A stretch of 64,000 nucleotides of DNA, taken from the NCBI RefSeq assembly GCF_043290135.1, contig NC_134707.1, forward strand, positions 81,052,987 through 81,116,986, read 5' to 3'. This DNA is from Rhipicephalus microplus (taxonomy: Eukaryota > Arthropoda > Arachnida > Ixodida > Ixodidae). A program made the position numbers and the translations under genes. The notes below the pieces were generated by a model that saw only the letters and a list, made by a program, of their open reading frames with translations, ran no database searches and had not been told where the DNA came from. Below are positions 23,595 through 34,230 of this stretch, in pieces (the stretch's first letter is position 1; each line of letters begins with the position of its first letter).

Positions 23595-24182
23595 CCAGAC
23601 AATGCGCCGAAAAGACGAGCTGCTTCCACGTGGCTCGGATGTCAGGCGCGCTCGTTCGCCAGGTCCCACCAGGTTCGTCTCCAGGGTCATGTGGAAAATG
23701 CAGCTCCAGACTCTATTCCGGGAACACATCCCATTCTTGAGCACGGATCGCAGTTCCACTGGCTTGTCGCCACAACTTGTCGACCAGCTTCGGTCGTGTC
23801 TTCTGACGATCCTTGGTTTCAGCACTTGTCAATGGTTCTGCAACCTGTCACGAACGGTTCGACAACAGACAACACACGACACAAGCAAGTGCCCTCGGTC
23901 ACCCGACAGAACACCAGACAAAGTATAGTACAACATATACCTATAGCTACGTGTCTTTCGGAATTTCGTTCCCTCTACATCAAGAGGCACATGTGGGACA
24001 CAAGACTCTTAAAATGAAAACTCAAATTTTTACACGTACAATGACTTAACGAATTAGAATAGAACATAAAGTTGGCTCCTTGAGCTCATTCTGGACGAGA
24101 GCGCTCAGCTCAGATCGTGATGACGTCAAAATTTTGCCCCGAATCGCCAGCGAGAAACCGAAAGGTCGAGAAGATACTAACT
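23595..24182 (-). other. 3' untranslated region of the gypsy-type element
   Basis: Sequence between the end of pol and the polypurine tract. The pol frame ends a few codons past the RTE insertion point (TAG near 24177 on the minus strand). Short ORFs here match nothing I know. Confidence 0.6.
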
Positions 24183-24192
24183 AAACGCACGG
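24183..24192. repeat. Left target duplication of the RTE-like LINE
   Basis: aaacgcacgg is repeated exactly at 27417-27426. The duplicated bases are pol coding sequence of the gypsy-type element. Confidence 0.92.
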
Positions 24193-24215
24193 TCGGGGTG
24201 CGGCGATGGGGCGGG

Positions 24216-24292
24216 GTGCGGCGATGGCGTAGTGTTTAGAGCATCCGCCTCGCATGCAAGAGGTCCGTGGTTCAAATCCCGGTACCGCGCAG
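24216..24292 (+). other. tRNA-like head with A and B boxes at the LINE 5' end
   Basis: It contains an A-box-like tggcgtagtg (24225), a tRNA-Ala-like anticodon region around cctcgcatgcaagagg, and an exact B-box match ggttcaaatcc (~24270). The stems are imperfect, so it is a tRNA-derived promoter-like sequence rather than a functional tRNA gene. It lies inside the target duplications and so was mobilised together with the RTE ORF. Confidence 0.72.
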
Positions 24293-24359
24293 TTCCCAAC
24301 CGGATAAAAAAAACAAAAAAAAATCCGCGTGTTGATGGAACTGCATTAAGAGGCCTGGG

Positions 24360-25190
24360 GTGCGGCCTCACCGGCAAACACCGCCGAGAACGCACTCCCT
24401 CACCAGAGAAGGATTGGCCACCCTGGTGCAGTATCTGGCCACTACGTCCCACATGCTTACGTCAAATAACTCACGGCCCTCAGTCCCCAGCAGCTGCGAA
24501 GCAACTGACCACGGCGGCGGTCAGATCTGCAACGCAGCAGAGGGTGCTAAGAATCTCTGGATCCGGACAGGCCGCCATTGGAACCTGAACTTGGCAACGT
24601 TTAACGCTAGAACCTTATCTAGTGAGGGAAGTCTAGCTGTACTATTCGAAGAGCTAGAGGGTGTTAAATGGGATATAATAGGGCTCAGTGAGGTTAGGAG
24701 GACAGATGAAGCCTATACGGTGCTGCAGAATGGGCACGTCCTTTGCTACAGGGGCTTGGCAGACAGAAGAGAACTGGGAGTGGGGTTCCTAATTCACAGA
24801 AACATAGCTGGCAACATAGAGGAATACTATAGCATTAATGAAAGGGTGGTAGGTATCGTAATTAAACTGAAAAAAAGATACAAAATCAAGATAGTACAGG
24901 CCTACGCGCCCACATCCAGCCATGATGACGCTTCAGTTGAAAGCTTCCATGAAGACGTGGAATCGGCAATGAGTAAGGTAAAAACACAGTATACTATAGT
25001 GATGGGCGACTTTAATTCAAAAGTAGGGAAGAAGCAGGCTGGAGACCAGGCAGTAGGAGATTATGGCATCGGTACTAGAAACGCCAGAGGAGAGCTACTA
25101 GTAGAATTCGCAGAACGCAATAATTTACGGATTTTGAATACCTTCTACCGAAAACGAGAAAACCGCAAGTGGACATGGAGGAGCCCTTAA
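24360..25190 (+). pseudogene. RTE-like ORF2, endonuclease part
   Basis: The first ~70 residues are leader-like. An APE-type endonuclease follows: NLATFNARTLSSE (~24590), IIGLSEVRRT with catalytic Glu (~24680), VQAYAPTSS (~24895), MGDFNSKVG (~25003) and KWTWRSP (25168). An extra T near 25188 moves the remainder of ORF2 into another frame, so the endonuclease is separated from RT. It would nick target DNA to start reverse transcription. Confidence 0.92.
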
Positions 25191-25221
25191 TGGCGAAAAT
25201 AAGAACGAAATAGACTTTATA

Positions 25222-27393
25222 ATGAGTGCACACCCTGGAATCGTGCAGGATGTGGAAGTGATTGGCAAGGTACGATGCAGTGACAATAGAATGGTACGGT
25301 CTCGCATTCGCCTAGACTTGAAGAAGGAACGACAGAAACTGATACGCAAGAAGCCAATCAATCAGCTAGCACTGAGAGGGAAAGTACAGGAATTCAGAGT
25401 GTCGCTGCAGAACAGGTACTCAGCTCTTAGTGAGGAAACCAACCTTAGCGTAGATACAATGAATGATAATCTGACGAGTATCATTACGGAGTGTGCAGTG
25501 AAAGTTGGAGGCAGGGTAGTTAGACAGGACACTGGCAAGCTTTCCCAGGAAACGAAGAACCTAATTAAGAAGCGTCAAATCATGAAAGTGTCAAGTACAA
25601 CAGACAAAATAGAACTGGCAGAGCTTTCGAAGTTGATTAATAGACGTAAGGTATGCGATGTAAGAAGGTATAACATGGAGAGAATTGAACACGCTCTGAA
25701 AAACGGAGGAAGTGTCAAAGCATTGAAGAGGAAACTTGGGATAGGCAAAAGTCGGATGTATGCACTAAGGGACAAAGAAGGCAAAATAACTACCAATATG
25801 GATAGGATAGGTAAAATAGCGGAGGAGTTTTACAGAGATCTGTACAGTAGCCGAGACAACGACGACTTTAATACTATAAGAACTAGCAGTAACCCAGATT
25901 ACACCCCACCAGTAATGATAGAAGAAGTCAGAAAAGCTTTGGAGAGCATGCAAAGGGGCAAAGCTGCTGGTGAGGATCAGGTAACATCAGATCTGCTGAA
26001 AGATGGAGGACAGATTGTGTTAGAAAAACTAGCCACCCTGTTTACAAGGTGTCTCCTGACAGGAAGAGTACCAGAGTCTTGGAAGAACGCTAACATCATC
26101 TTAATACATAAGAAAGGAGATGACAAGGACTTGAAAAATTACAGGCCGATCAGCTTGCTCTCTGTAGTATACAAGCTATTTACAAAGGTAATTGCTAACA
26201 GAGTAAAGAAAACATTAGAATTCAATCAACCAAAGGAACAAGCAGGATTTCGAACAGGCTACTCAACAATTGACCACATTCATACTATCAATCAGGTAAT
26301 AGAGAAATGCTCAGAGTATAACCAACCACTATACATAGCCTTCATAGATTACGAGAAGGCGTTCGATTCAGTAGAAATATCAGCCGTCATGCAAGCACTG
26401 CGGAATCAGGGCGTAGATGAAGTATATATAAACATTCTGGAAGAAATCTACAGGGGATCAACTGCTACCATAGTGCTTCATAAAGAAAGCAACAGAATAC
26501 CAATCAAAAAGGGTGTAAGGCAGGGCGACACAATTTCCCCAATGCTATTTACCGCGTGCTTACAGGAAGTTTTCAGAAGCCTAGAATGGGAACAGTTAGG
26601 GATAAGAGTCAATGGAGAATACCTTAGTAACCTGCGCTTCGCCGATGACATTGCATTGCTGAGTAACTCGGGGGACGAATTGCAACTCATGATTACGGAG
26701 TTAGACAAGGAGAGCAGAAAGGTGGGTCTTAAAATTAATCTGCAGAAAACAAAAGTAATGTACAACAACCTCGGCAAGGAGCAGCGCTTCGAGATAGGTA
26801 ATAGTGCACTTGAAGTTGTAAAAGACTATGTCTACTTAGGGCAGGTAATAACCGCAGAGCCGAACCACGAGATTGAAGTAACTAGAAGAATAAGAATGGG
26901 GTGGAGCACATTCGGCGAGCACTCTCAAATTATGACAGGTAGATTGCCACAATCCCTCAAGAGGAAGGTATATAACAGCTGTATCTCGCCGGTACTTAGC
27001 TATGGAGCAGAAACCTGGAGACTTACAAAGAAGGTTCAGCTCAAATTGAGGACGACGCAGCGAGCAATGGAAAGAAAAATGGTAGGTGTAACCTTAAGAG
27101 ACAAGAAGAGAGCAGAGTGGATTAGGGAACAAACGGGGGTTAAGGATATCATAGCTGAAATCAAGAAGAAGAAATGGACATGGGCAGGGCATGTAGCGCG
27201 TAGACAGGATAACCGCTGGTCATTAAGGGTAACTGACTGGATTCCCAGAGAAGGGAAGCGGGTTAGGGGGAGACAGAAGGTTAGGTGGGCAGATGAGATT
27301 AAGAAGTTTGCGGGTATAAATTGGCAGCAGCAAGCACAGGACCGGGTTAACTGGCGGAACATGGGAGAGGCCTTTGTCCTGCAGTGGACGTAG
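25222..27393 (+). pseudogene. RTE-like ORF2, reverse transcriptase part
   Basis: A 723-residue open frame continues the endonuclease after a one-base shift. RT motifs are complete: NYRPISLLSVVYKLFTKVI (~26140), motif A AFIDYEKAFDSV (~26340), GVRQGDTISPMLF (~26512), FADD with Asp475 and Asp476 (26641-26649), and YVYLGQVI. The C-terminal block WTWAGHVARRQDN is typical of RTE/BovB proteins. The domain itself looks intact, so this copy lost activity recently or not entirely. It does target-primed reverse transcription. Confidence 0.93.
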
Positions 27394-27398
27394 TCAGG

Positions 27399-27416
27399 CT
27401 GATGATGATGATGATG
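27399..27416 (+). repeat. (GAT)n tail of the RTE-like LINE
   Basis: Short gatgatgatgatgatga run directly after the ORF2 stop region and immediately before the right target duplication 27417-27426; this is the 3' terminus of the element. Confidence 0.85.
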
Positions 27417-28811
27417 AAACGCACGGCTTAATGCGTCTGCATTAGCGTTTAGCTTTCCTTTTTTGTAGCGAACGTCAAAGTTGTGCTGTTGGAGTATCAT
27501 GCTCCACCTTAGTAACCGGCCACTTTTAGGCGACATGTTATTTAACCAGGTTAGAGGACAGTGGTGCGTTTCAACCACAAACCTCGAACCGGAGACATAA
27601 CAAGCTATCTTTTGAACGGCCCACACGAGGCAAGCGCATTTCTTTTCAGAGGTACTGTACGCCTCTACCCTGCCGCTGAGTTTTTGACTTAAATACAAAA
27701 CTGGCCTTTCGTTACCAGCATTGTCTTCCTGGCACAATACAGCTCCCATGCCGCGATCACTCGCGTCGCAATGAATCACAAATCTCTTAGAGAAATCGGG
27801 TGCCACGAGAACAGGCTTTTCGCTTAGGGCCTGTTTTAGCTGGCAAAACACATTCTCCTTTTCTGAGTCCCATACTACTTTAACCGGCTCGGATTTTCGA
27901 AGTGCGTCAGTTAGAGGGTTGGCAATGCTAGAGTAATTTTGCACGTAATGCTGATAGTATCCAGCCAAGCCCAAGAATGCCCTTATCTCAGATTTTGTGG
28001 TTGGTTGTGGATAGTTCACGACAGCGGCTACCTTAATTTCTGAAGGTCTACGCCAGCCACACCCCACAACGTGCCCTAGGTAAGACACCTCGCCACACCC
28101 TAGGTGACATTTAGTAGGTTTCACGGTAAGGCCAGCCTCTCTCAACCTGTTCAGCACGACGCGTAAATGCTCGACATGTTCTTCCCAGTTGTTGGAGAAG
28201 ATGGCGACATCGTCAAGATACGGCAGAGCGAACTCGGGGAGGCCTTTAAGAACGCGGTCCATTAAGCCTGAAAAACAAAATGGTGCAATTTTCAATCCAA
28301 AGCTCAGCTTAAGTGGACGATACGTTCCAAATGAAGAAACAAGTTTGGCATATCGGCTAGCACGCTCTGTAAGGGGGACTTGCCAATACCCTCGCACGAG
28401 GTCTAACGTGGAAATATAGCTGGACTGTGACACAGTTTCCACCCTCTCCTCTAGGTTTGGTATCGGGTAAGGTTGGTCTCGAGTTATTGCGTTAAGACGC
28501 CGGTAATCGATGCATGGCCTCGGATCTTTTCCTGGCACCTGAACCAATATTAGAGGGGATGTATAGTCACTCTCACCCGGTACTATGACTCCCAACTCCA
28601 TCATTTTATCGATCTCCTCTTTCATGATCTGCTTTTGCATGGGGGAACAACGATACGGCTTGCTACGGATTGGCTCCTCACAAGTTAGCTCGATATCGTG
28701 CTCGATCACCGTCGTGTTTCCGGGACGGTCCGAAAACACGTCTCGAAACTCGGAGACCATCCTTCTCAGGTCCTCCTTCTGGACTTCACTTAACCTAGGC
28801 TCTAGGTTCAA
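27417..28811 (-). pseudogene. Gypsy-type pol: reverse transcriptase and RNase H
   Basis: The minus-strand frame starts right after a TAG at 28812-28814 and runs open to the RTE insertion. RT motifs: PRPCIDYRRLNAITRDQPYP, LDLVRGYWQVPL, LSFGLKIAPFCF and YLDDVAIFS (active-site DD). RNase H follows with FVIHCDASDRGMGAVL and YSTSEKKCACLVWAV, then the ANADALSRAF end. The frame is continuous with the integrase upstream except for the single TAG. The last codons lie beyond the RTE insertion near 24177. Confidence 0.92.
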
Positions 28812-29480
28812 CTACTCCAAGATTACCTCCGATCCCCTTTCGATTACACCACTAGAACTCAAAATTTCTTCTCCCTCTTCCTCTGAAGCATTCAACAGCA
28901 GATTTACGACCGCTTGACGTTGAACGTATGGTTTCATCAAGTTACTGTGGTAAAGTTTGTTAGGCAGCCTTCCTAACTTCACTTCATAATTAGTATCAGA
29001 AAGCTTCGATATTACTTTGGCGTGCCCTTCCCAATGAACCTCAAGCTTGTTCTTTTTGGACGGCCGCAGCAGCATTACTTGACTACCAACTTCAAATGTG
29101 CGCTTTTTCGCCGATTTGTCGTAGTACTCCTTCGACAACACTTGTGCAGCCTTCATGTGGCTTTCCACAAGATCTTTCGTTTTTCCAAGCCTCTGAAGGA
29201 AATCTAAAACATACGCAACTACATTAGGGTCCTCATCGAATCTCTCCCAGGACTCGCTTAGCATTCGCAATGGTGTTCTCAAACTCCTGCCATTTAAAAG
29301 CTCTGCAGGGCTAAAACCAGTGTTTTCATGAGGAGCTGATCTCAAAGCGAACATAGCGGGAGGAATACACGCTTCCCAGTCGCATTTGTGCTCGTAGCAG
29401 AGAGCTCTCAGTATCCGTTTCAGAACGGAATGCATACGCTCTACCGGATTAGATTGCGGGTGATGGATCGAGCTGTGCAC
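28812..29480 (-). pseudogene. Gypsy-type pol: integrase C-terminal half
   Basis: It begins at HSSIHHPQSNPVERMHSVLKR, which supplies the catalytic Glu of the D,D-35-E set. A GPY/F-like module (VHWEGHAKVISKLSDTNYEV, LYHSNLMKPY) and an acidic linker follow. It is separated from the upstream integrase half by a one-base deletion near 29490, and from RT by one TAG. Confidence 0.9.
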
Positions 29481-29485
29481 TACTT

Positions 29486-30709
29486 TTATTCCACATTTAC
29501 CATAAAGGTAGAGGTAAGGCAGCTGGTGAAGACACTACCATTGTCGCATTGGATTTCAGAAGGAAATCCGACGCGTGCAAATATAGATAGCAGTGCATCC
29601 ACGACATGAGGAGAATTGAGCTCCTTAAGTGGTATCGCTTCCGGAAATTTTGTGGCTACACAGAGAGCCGTCAGGATGTACCGACAACCTTGCCTTGACT
29701 CTGGCAATGGCCCTACTATATCAATTACTAGGCGCCGAAAAGGTTCTGTTATATTTGGCACAAGCTTCATGGGTGCCTTCCACTTGTCCGTGGATTTTCC
29801 CGCTCTCTGACAAGTGTCGCATGAGCGTACAAAGTCTTCGATATCCTTCCAGCATTTAGGCCAATAAAACTCAAGGGAAACTCTAGCCTTGCTTTTTTTT
29901 ATGCCGAGATGCCCTGCCCATGTGTTTTCATGCGCCAGTTCCAATAATTGGCGACGATACTTTTGTGGCACCAAGAGCTGCTCATACTTGCGACCTTGCG
30001 CATTTGTGTAGCTCCGATACAAAAGCCCTGCTTTCTCAAAAAAAGAAACATTCTTTTTCTTTTTTCCCAAGTTCACGCTTTTCATTAGCGCTTTAATCGA
30101 GAGGTCCTCACGTTGCTCTCGAATGAGCGTTTCTCGATCAACCCTCCACAGCTCACTCCAACTTTCCGCTACAGGCGAGAGCGTTGCAGCCCTCTCGCTC
30201 TGATTCACTGGCGCCATGTCGTCTCCCCTTGCTACGGAAACTGCGCCAGTCGCTTCGGCGACGGGCCGCTCGCGTGACTGATCACATGACACACGCGGAA
30301 AATTTCCTCTCTGAGGTTCCGTCGACCCGCCTGCAAGGTCGCTTGAGAGTTCACCGCATTGAACAAGATCAAGCTCCTGCGAAAGCTTCCTCGCTTGCGA
30401 TCGCGTGAGGGCCATGTACGCTAAGTTGGGGAAGAACGATTTACCCTGCTCTTTGAGAAGCTGCTCTGAGTTGTTAGAGAAAAGATAAGGAAAACGATCG
30501 AGAAGCGCGGCAGACACAGCCGCTTCGGTGCGAAGCTTACCGAACGGGCCTTCAATGAACCGTGGCGATTGGTAAGCAAGCACTCTGCTCCTCGGCGACT
30601 TGCCTGATCCACGCGCATTCTCCTGTAAAGTCATCCGGAGACACCAATAAAGGATGGACAACATCCATGGTTGCCGCTGAGTCACGAAGTGCTCGACACG
30701 TTTGCCCAT
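29486..30709 (-). pseudogene. Gypsy-type pol: linker and integrase N-terminal half
   Basis: After a ~200-residue linker there is the integrase zinc domain (His in LAHENTWAGHLG, Cys in CDTCQRAG) and the core with Asp in LVIDIVGPLP and Asp in IQCDNGSVF. The frame is lost near 29490 by a missing base in an A-run, and resumes in 28812-29480. The N-terminal ~50 residues of this open frame are off-frame: the true coding sequence enters from the 30552-31058 frame near 30560. Confidence 0.9.
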
Positions 30710-31058
30710 TCACACTAAGTTCTTGGATATACGGCTTCAACAACCGCATGTTCTTTTCCGATTCTCGGATTGTTGCAAAAGCAAACTTTTGCTTACAGTT
30801 TATCGCGATGTGCCCTTCCTTTTTGCAGTTGTAGCAGATTAGTGGCTTCCGTGATTCAAACGCCTGTGTGGTATCAGTGCGTTGTTTAGGAACCTCACTC
30901 GATTTCTCCGCTTCTGTTTGCCCTTCCCCTTCACTGTCCTTCGTAAGAGACGGGTCCTTCTTGAAATTACGGTGCGGAGCGGGTTTCCGTTGATCAGGTT
31001 TCTTTGAAAAGCCCTCTTTTCTTTCATCCTTTTCAACGCGCACTGCCCTGCTACGCAA
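30552..31058 (-). pseudogene. Gypsy-type gag end (CCHC knuckle) and protease start
   Basis: The frame contains a basic region, one CCHC zinc knuckle CYNCKKEGHIAINC (~30828) and, about 45 residues later, LRDSAATMDVV with the Asp-Ser-Ala pattern of a retroviral-type aspartic protease (~30690). It runs off-frame near 30560, where the following pol sequence continues in another frame. Confidence 0.82.
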
Positions 31059-32054
31059 CTTTCGGCGAGTATAATAGTCCTCAGCATCTCTGCTGCCTTG
31101 TTTAGCTGTACTTCACCAATTTTGTCCTGCAGCCAAAGTTTGACATCCTCCTCGATGCAGCGGTAGAATTGCTCCAATGCAACGCATTCCACCACTTTAT
31201 CGCGGTCGTCATAAACACCTTCGCCCTTGAGCCATTCAATTAAATCGGCTTTAAGACGAAACGAGAAGTCAACGTGACTCATTCCCCTTTTTAGCATACC
31301 GGTATCTTTGCCTGAAAGCCTCGGGTGACAACTTATAACGTCTCAAGAGCACTTCCTTAACCTCGTCATAGCTCTCAAACGCTTCCCTCGACAAGCAAGT
31401 TATCGCGTCGGACACTTCGCCGGGAAGAAGAGCTAACAGGTTCCGCGCCCAAAGAGACCGCTCCAAAGCGTTTCGCTCACAGACGTGTTCAAACTCGACG
31501 AGATACTTCGCCATGTCCTCGCCTACTACGAACGGTGGCAGTTGGTCCCGAATTCTAAAACCGCTGACCTGAATCGTCGGAGAAGCTACGCTAGGCGCCT
31601 GCGAACACTGTAGGATTGCCAATTCTATTCGTTTCAACTCGAGGCGCTCCTGTCTCTCGGCCTCCTCGCGCTCGCGACGTTCTCGCTTTTCAGCTTCTTC
31701 ATGTTCGCGAGCTTCTCGCCTTTCAGCCTCTTCACGTTCGCGAGCTTCTCGCCTTTCTTTACGTTCGCGAGCTTCTCGCCTTTCAGCTTCTTCACGTTCG
31801 CGAGCTTCTCACCGTTCAGCTTCTTCACGTTCGCGAGCTTCTCGCCTTTCAGCCTCTTCACGTTCGCGTGCTTCTCGCCTTTCAGGCTCCTCGCGGCGTG
31901 CTTTGATATCCACCCAGGCCTCATCAACTTCCTCAGCCGACACTCCCCCATCCTTCATGATCTCAAGGATCGCTTGCTTTCGTTTCGCACGGCCCAAAGT
32001 AATGCCGAGTTCCTCACAAATTTCGATGAGTTCCTTCACTCTAAGGTTCTCCAT
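30839..32054 (-). pseudogene. Gypsy-type gag with charged heptad-like repeats
   Basis: The likely start is the ATG at 32054 (MENLRVKELIEICEELG, a SAP-like opening). A strongly charged region built from repeats of roughly 12 residues (type EREEAERREAR, 31690-31905) follows, then a capsid-like part: FVVGEDMAKYLVEFEHVCERN, WARNLLALLPGEVSDAI and LLRRYKLSPEAFRQ. Several frame breaks are present (near 31800, 31300 and 31060). The charged repeats should form a long helix or coiled coil. Confidence 0.85.
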
Positions 32055-32340
32055 CGTACACACTAGCCTCTTGCTGTTTGCCCCTGTTAAGAATCTACTT
32101 GCCGTACCCACTATAAGCCTACTAGCAAGACGCGCAAGCAATTTTAAACACTACCGTGTTTACACCCTCCGCATTACCTTTGGTTTCAAAGCGCTTCGAC
32201 TTGGCTTGAAACAATCAAAGCTCACTTCAATGCTTCACACAGCCCTTCCCTAAACTACTACAACCTGAGCTAGAGTAGTTTGGTGAACTGAGGGGAAAAC
32301 ATCAGGCACTCACCGCATAGATGTCGCTGACGCCGGCCGA

Positions 32341-32358
32341 TCCCGCAATTGCCAACCA
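32341..32358 (-). other. Primer binding site candidate
   Basis: On the minus strand, one base after the CA of the 5' LTR, the sequence reads TGGTTGGCAATTGCGGGA. The initial TGG would pair with a tRNA 3' CCA end. I cannot name the primer tRNA. Confidence 0.6.
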
Positions 32359-32359
32359 C

Positions 32360-33116
32360 TGTTGCGAAGCGCGCCTCCGACGACGTTACGAAGGGCGCCT
32401 CGAAATCTCACCGCTGCAACCACTGTTTCAAAACACGGTGACGCCAACACGGTCCCGAAGGCGCCACTGCTTCGAACTCCGCAGGGAAGGTCACCAGCCG
32501 TTTGGTAGCGTAGGTTTCTCAGCTCGCGACTGCTTCTGCGCAGAGCTGATAGACGAGCGGACGAGACGACGGTGAGTTAAACAAGGTTTATGTCGAGCAT
32601 ATATACAGAGGCGTTACAATTTCGGCACTGGGGCCGACAGAGACGCGAAGAGCCGAGCTCTTCCCTCTAACACAGAGCTCTGCTCTCAGATGGGTCCGCT
32701 GTCAAAGGGGTCTCTCTTGACGCGCCGCAGGGCTTCTTTTATATGCCCCGGATCCAACCCAAATGTCCAACCCGAAGCGTCGCTGGTCGCGAGGTCAGAA
32801 TCCTGTAATGAGGGCACCGCTGGGCCACGTCCTTCTTTCTCATCGAATCTGGAGAGGCTGCGCTGCAGGTGGCTGCACCCAAGGACGAGTGACGTTGCCA
32901 CGCATTGCGTCACCCCCCACCCCCCCCCCCCCCCGACAGGAGGACGCCGGTTGTTTACTCGACGGTTTCGCTGGCTGCGCTGACTCACTGCACGTGGGCG
33001 ACAAAGGCGCCGCGCGTGTTCACGCCGTTGAGTTGTTCGCGTCAGGCGGGCTGGCCTTGACACAGATTGCCTTTTTCAGAGGCACGGACGTCCGCTGTGG
33101 ACTCGCAGGCATAACA
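32360..33116 (-). repeat. LTR (5' LTR in element orientation)
   Basis: This 757-bp partner of 22830-23582 has the same TG...CA ends and promoter-strand orientation toward gag. Differences from the partner include the length of the C-tract near 32912-32934 and scattered substitutions. Confidence 0.95.
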
Positions 33117-33883
33117 CCCTCTACATCCAGGCACAAGTATCTTCACAGCGGAAGCTTACGCGATACTTGTGGCAGCTAAACACATCAAACAATTACAAAT
33201 ACAAAAAGCAGTAATTTTTACAGACTCCATCAGTGTGGTAACGGCTCTGCACAGTCATAAAAACAAAAAAACCGGTCCTCGTCTCACTTTACTCCATTTT
33301 ATGCACACTTTACACACTCAACCAACATGTTTTAGTGTGCTGGGTGCCAGGGCACCGAGAGAATCAAGGCAACGTGAGGGCGGATCAGCTCGCTGCATCC
33401 GTCCACAAAAGCACTGCCCCTACACCCATATAAATCCCGGCCCTTGATCTTAAGCCGTCTCTCAAACGAAACCTCAGGGTATACTGGCAGAGCAAGTGGG
33501 ATACACACACAAAAAACAAACTACACATTATTAAGCCACACCTTGGTCATTGGCTGCCAGTATCAAAATCGCGTCATACAGAGGTAATACTAACGAGACT
33601 CAGGGTAGGACACACATACACGACACACACATATCTTTTGTCCGGTGGCGATCCACCACTGTGTGACAGATGTGGTGAAGCATTGATAGTCCTTCACATG
33701 TTAATTCAGAGCAAACACTTAGAATCTCTAAGGAAACAGCACTTTCCGTTACCCTACCGACAACATTTACCTTTACACCCTGCAATGTTCGTTGGTAGGG
33801 AACCGCTTTTTAGTTATAAATCATTGTTAGCATTTTTAAAAGAAATTCATAATTTTCATATAATATACCCGGGCATTCCGTAG
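33117..33883 (+). pseudogene. ORF2 RNase H remainder and C-terminus of the I-like LINE
   Basis: Directly after the LTR element the coding sequence resumes with TAEAYAILVAAKHI (RNase H Glu) and VIFTDSISVVTAL (Asp), completing the D-E-D set begun at 22752. It then breaks near 33340. The last frame has the CCHC-like end CDRCGEALIVLHML near 33660 and stops at 33883. 33884-34230 is the 3' untranslated region ending in ATC repeats. Confidence 0.85.
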
Positions 33884-34230
33884 CACGACCTCTCCAGAGA
33901 GGTTTTTGCTGCGGTGGCTACACAACAAAGCACTTGCCTCACGGCCCTTGGACGCAAGGGTACGAACGAGTGAGGCACTTGTGCTAATGCCATACAGGTC
34001 CGCCATCGTTTTTATCATCACCAACTTTTGTCATCTATTCGCACCACACACCTTTCACGGCATGGTCATGATTTTATTACTTGTATGATTTTACCCCCCT
34101 TACCGCGAGGAATTTTATGGCCCTTATACAGCCGCTAATCACAATCATTGTCCACATTTCTTATCCCACAAACTGGCGCTCTTTGGCCATCCAATGGCCC
34201 TTGCGCCAAAAACACCATATATCATCATCA

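Larger units (their letters stand above)
24193..27416 (+). mobile_element. RTE-like LINE (3.2 kb) with tRNA-like 5' head
   Basis: The insertion is bounded by the 10-bp duplication aaacgcacgg. It starts with a repeated ggggtgcggcgatgg stretch and a tRNA-like segment, followed by one long ORF2 with APE endonuclease and RT, and ends in a (gat)n tail right after the stop codon. The short length, missing ORF1, trinucleotide tail and WTWAGHVARRQDNRW C-terminal block fit the RTE/BovB group. It is the youngest layer of the nest and nearly intact, broken only by one frameshift near 25188. Confidence 0.93.
22830..33116 (-). mobile_element. Ty3/gypsy-type LTR retrotransposon with integrase before RT
   Basis: A 10.29-kb insertion on the minus strand, of which 3,224 bp is a later RTE LINE plus a 10-bp duplication. 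The two LTRs are about 755 bp each, start with TG and end with CA, and are flanked by CCCT. In transcription order (high to low coordinate): LTR, primer binding site, gag with charged repeats and a CCHC knuckle, protease motif, integrase, then RT and RNase H, polypurine tract, LTR. This domain order is unlike standard gypsy elements (PR-RT-RH-IN) and like the Gmr1-type group. Frameshifts, one stop and the inserted LINE inactivate it. Confidence 0.92.
18101..34230 (+). mobile_element. I-like LINE (ORF1 + ORF2 with RNase H), split by an LTR element
   Basis: The element's own sequence is 18101-22829 plus 33117-34230, about 5.84 kb. It begins with a GC-rich 5' region (cccccgcaggggcgcc), carries ORF1 with zinc knuckles (18564-19812), then ORF2 with endonuclease, RT, RNase H and a CCHC-like C-terminus, and ends in a short ATC-repeat tail. 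A perfect 14-bp target duplication flanks it. It inserted into the CR1/L2-like LINE and was later interrupted in RNase H by the gypsy-type element. Nonsense and frameshift changes make it inactive. Confidence 0.9.

Noticed and set aside
24216..24292. Functional tRNA-Ala gene
   Set aside because: Stems have several mismatches and it lies within the target duplications of the RTE-like LINE; better called a tRNA-derived head.
31616..31906. Plus-strand ORF with repeated ARELLAFQLLHV-type residues
   Set aside because: It is the mirror of the charged repeats in the minus-strand gag.
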